DNA from: Candidatus Gastranaerophilales bacterium
GTDB lineage: Bacteria > Cyanobacteriota > Vampirovibrionia > Gastranaerophilales > Gastranaerophilaceae
Direction of reading: 5' to 3'
Assembly (NCBI GenBank): GCA_944326475.1
Contig: CALVEC010000007.1
Location: forward strand, 62,001 to 126,000
DNA: 64,000 bases
The notes under the pieces are model-generated. The model saw only the letters and a program-made list of their open reading frames with translations, searched no databases and was not told where the DNA came from. The translations under genes and the position numbers were made by a program. Each line of letters begins with the position of its first letter. The first letter of the stretch is position 1. Positions 61,891-64,000 of the stretch are shown one piece after another.

Positions 61891-64000
61891 TTATTCTTCT
61901 TTACTGAAAATTAAAGATAGCTGCGGAACCTCCGGCTGTATTGTTTTTTGTTTTCGTTTGTTTGCAGAGAGGTCTTTTGAGTAATCAACCTGCATTTTTG
62001 TCATTAATTCTTCCGCTTTTTTTACAACAGACTGCGGCAAACCTGCCATTTTTGCTACCTGTATACCATAGCTTTTGCTTGCGGAGCCTTCAACTACCTT
62101 TCTCAAGAAAATAATTTCTCCGTCGTTTTCAGAAATCGTAACACGGTAGTTTTTAATTTGAGGAAACATTGAACTCATTACGTTAAGTTCATGGTAGTGG
62201 GTTGCAAATATTGTTCTGGCCTTGATTTTTTCGGCAATATATTCCGCAACGCTCCACGCAATGGCAACACCATCATAAGTGCTTGTGCCTCTGCCTATTT
62301 CATCCAGCAAAATCAAGCTTTTTTCGGTTGCAGAGTTTAGGATATAAGATGTTTCATTCATTTCTACCATAAATGTAGATTGTCCCAATGACAAATCGTC
62401 TACAGCACCGACTCTTGTGAAAATCTTGTCGACAACACCGATTTGTGCATAGTCGCAGGGTACGTAGCTTCCCATCTGCGCCATAATAACAATAAGTGCA
62501 TTTTGGCGCATATATGTGGATTTTCCTGCCATATTCGGTCCGGTTAAAATCATAAACTGAGGATATTTCGGATTATTATTGCTGCCGATTAAAATTAAAT
62601 CATTTGAGACATATTGCCCCATAGGCAGGATTTTTTCAAGTACCGGGTGTCTGCCTTCTTTTATATTTAGTTCGCAAGAATCTTTTATTTCCGGTTTTAC
62701 GTATTTATTTTCTATTGCACAAACTGCAAAAGATACGAATACATCTAGAGTTGCCAGAGCTTCCGCAATTTTTCTGATTGCTTCAACAAATTCTTTTGAG
62801 TATTCTCTCAAGTCAGTGAATATTTTGTATTCAAGCTCTGTGGATTTTGATTGTGCGGAGAGAACTTCTGATTCGTGTCTTTTTAATGATTCTGTGACAA
62901 ATCTTTCACCGGTAGTCAGTGTCTGGCGTCTTATGTAATTATCCGGAACCATTGAAAGATTAGAGTTTGCAACCTCTATATAATATCCGAATGTTTTACT
63001 GAAACCGACTTTTAGAAATTTTATACCGGTTTTAGCTTTTTGTTTTGCTTCAAAATCAGCAAGCCAGCTTTTTCCGCCGTTTAACAAATCTCTGTAGTGG
63101 TCAAGATCTTCTGAGACACCGGGCTTTATTATGTTGCCTTCTTTTATTGTTATCGGAGCATCTTCACTTATTGTTCTGTTTATTATGTCGGCAAAATCCA
63201 GTAAGGATTTGTTGTTTTCGCGAATTGGCTGGAGACTTTGTGTTTTGAAAGATTTAAGTACTTTACTGAACTCCGGCAAAAGATTTATCGTGTCTCTCAG
63301 GGCAAGAAAGTCTCTCGGGGTTGCACTGTTGTTGCTCAATTTAGTTGAAAGTCTTTGTATGTCATAGACCTGTTCTAAAAGACGTATCAAAGTCAATCTC
63401 GAAGTAGTATTGTCTATAAGTTCTGCAACTGTATTTTGGCGTTCTATTATACAGTCTATACTTTTTAACGGCTGATGAATCCATTTTTTGAGTAATCTGG
63501 CTCCCATATTTGTTTTTGTTCTGTCTATTGCCCAGAGTAAGCTGCCGTATTTTTGTTTGTCACGGGAGGTTTCTGTCAATTCAAGATTTCGTCTTGTGTT
63601 GCTGTCCATAGACACAAATTCTGAGATTTCGTATGTTTCTATAGATTCAAATTTAGGCAAATTGTCTTTCTGGGTTTTGAATAAATAGTCAATTATTGCT
63701 CCTGCTGCGGAAAAACCGATTTTGCAGTTTTCAAAACCAAATGCGTCCAGTGATTTTACTTTAAAAACTTGTTTTAAATTATCTTCTGCTCTGTTTATGT
63801 CAAAAGAATTGTAAGACATTTTAGAACAGTTATAATTCTTTGTTATTTCATCAGGTAAATCAACTTTTTCATCCGGTACAATTTGAAAAGGCAAAACTTT
63901 TTGAGAGAGTTTGGGTACAACTATTTCTGCAGGTTTTATTCTTGCAAGTTCGCTTAATAATTGGCTGAATGTTGTTTGAGTTGTTTTAAATTCTCCGGTT
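61891..64000 (-). CDS. mutS: DNA mismatch repair protein MutS, N-terminus cut by window edge
   Basis: The coding frame is open from the right edge (base 64000) to 61891, about 702 residues; roughly the first 150 residues, including the mismatch-reading domain I, are outside. At the edge is TGEFKTTQTTFSQLLSEL then ARIKPAEIVVP, domain II. The core has MDSNTRRNLELTET, the clamp, then Walker A TGPNMAGKSTYMRQ, SLILLDEIGRGTSTYDGVA and TIFATHYHELN. The C-terminal tail ends in VPQLSLIFSKEE. It recognises mismatches and recruits MutL. An internal TTG is not the start. Confidence 0.97.
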   Translation of the reverse strand, partial: TGEFKTTQTTFSQLLSELARIKPAEIVVPKLSQKVLPFQIVPDEKVDLPDEITKNYNCSKMSYNSFDINRAEDNLKQVFKVKSLDAFGFENCKIGFSAAGAIIDYLFKTQKDNLPKFESIETYEISEFVSMDSNTRRNLELTETSRDKQKYGSLLWAIDRTKTNMGARLLKKWIHQPLKSIDCIIERQNTVAELIDNTTSRLTLIRLLEQVYDIQRLSTKLSNNSATPRDFLALRDTINLLPEFSKVLKSFKTQSLQPIRENNKSLLDFADIINRTISEDAPITIKEGNIIKPGVSEDLDHYRDLLNGGKSWLADFEAKQKAKTGIKFLKVGFSKTFGYYIEVANSNLSMVPDNYIRRQTLTTGERFVTESLKRHESEVLSAQSKSTELEYKIFTDLREYSKEFVEAIRKIAEALATLDVFVSFAVCAIENKYVKPEIKDSCELNIKEGRHPVLEKILPMGQYVSNDLILIGSNNNPKYPQFMILTGPNMAGKSTYMRQNALIVIMAQMGSYVPCDYAQIGVVDKIFTRVGAVDDLSLGQSTFMVEMNETSYILNSATEKSLILLDEIGRGTSTYDGVAIAWSVAEYIAEKIKARTIFATHYHELNVMSSMFPQIKNYRVTISENDGEIIFLRKVVEGSASKSYGIQVAKMAGLPQSVVKKAEELMTKMQVDYSKDLSANKRKQKTIQPEVPQLSLIFSKEE

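Overview
The window is a low-GC, densely coded bacterial chromosome segment with very few spacers longer than 300 bases. Several features point to a flagellated, outer-membrane-bearing relative of Cyanobacteria, most likely the non-photosynthetic gut lineage Gastranaerophilales (Melainabacteria/Vampirovibrionia). The flagellar basal body has both P- and L-ring genes (flgI, flgH), which implies an outer membrane. The F1 beta and epsilon genes stand as an isolated pair, as in cyanobacteria and plastids. The probable replication origin lies beside dnaN, not beside dnaA. Several small proteins share an N-terminal (S/G)FG tag that I associate with this lineage. No photosynthesis genes are seen. The assignment is inference; no 16S gene is present.

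Left region (0-15 kb): a partial acyltransferase-like gene, valS and dnaA read leftward. They are followed by yraN, two overlapping WYL-domain regulators and a 2-hydroxyacyl-CoA-dehydratase-type (DUF2229) protein. Rightward come two overlapping lineage-type membrane proteins and a UvrA2-type ABC ATPase with an operator-like palindrome at its promoter. A family 2 glycosyltransferase, tpiA and a zinc-ribbon gene then read leftward.

Flagellar region (15.7-24.2 kb): a single rightward operon runs lytic transglycosylase - flgF-like - flgG - flgA - flgH - flgI - flgJ (rod-binding domain only) - small protein in the flgM slot - flgN - flgK - flgL and ends in an intrinsic terminator. Flagellin is separate, at 47 kb.

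Middle (24-43 kb): smpB, an M16 double-domain protease, gmk, rpmI-rplT, a biotin ligase, an orphan oligopeptide ABC ATPase, dapF, glnA, atpD-atpC, thrB and dnaN. At 28.4 kb lies a hybrid-cluster-protein homologue in which every hybrid-cluster ligand position appears substituted.

Origin and right side (43-64 kb): the AT-rich 374-base gap upstream of dnaN carries seven TTTTNNACA-type sites, several spaced by about 11-base multiples. Strand composition switches here: to the left the + strand is C-rich over leftward genes, to the right it is G-rich over leftward genes. To its right are an isochorismatase-like gene, a TIM-barrel gene, a degenerate receiver/GGDEF protein, an unassigned structured RNA, flagellin, an FAD enzyme and folK. 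Then come a SpoIID-like protein, murJ, tsaC/sua5, asnS, mnmE, an NfeD-SPFH pair, two TPR proteins flanking a membrane glycosyltransferase, and mutS cut by the window edge.

Several genes without a Shine-Dalgarno site have a TATAAT-like box 6-9 bases before the start codon, which suggests frequent leaderless transcription.
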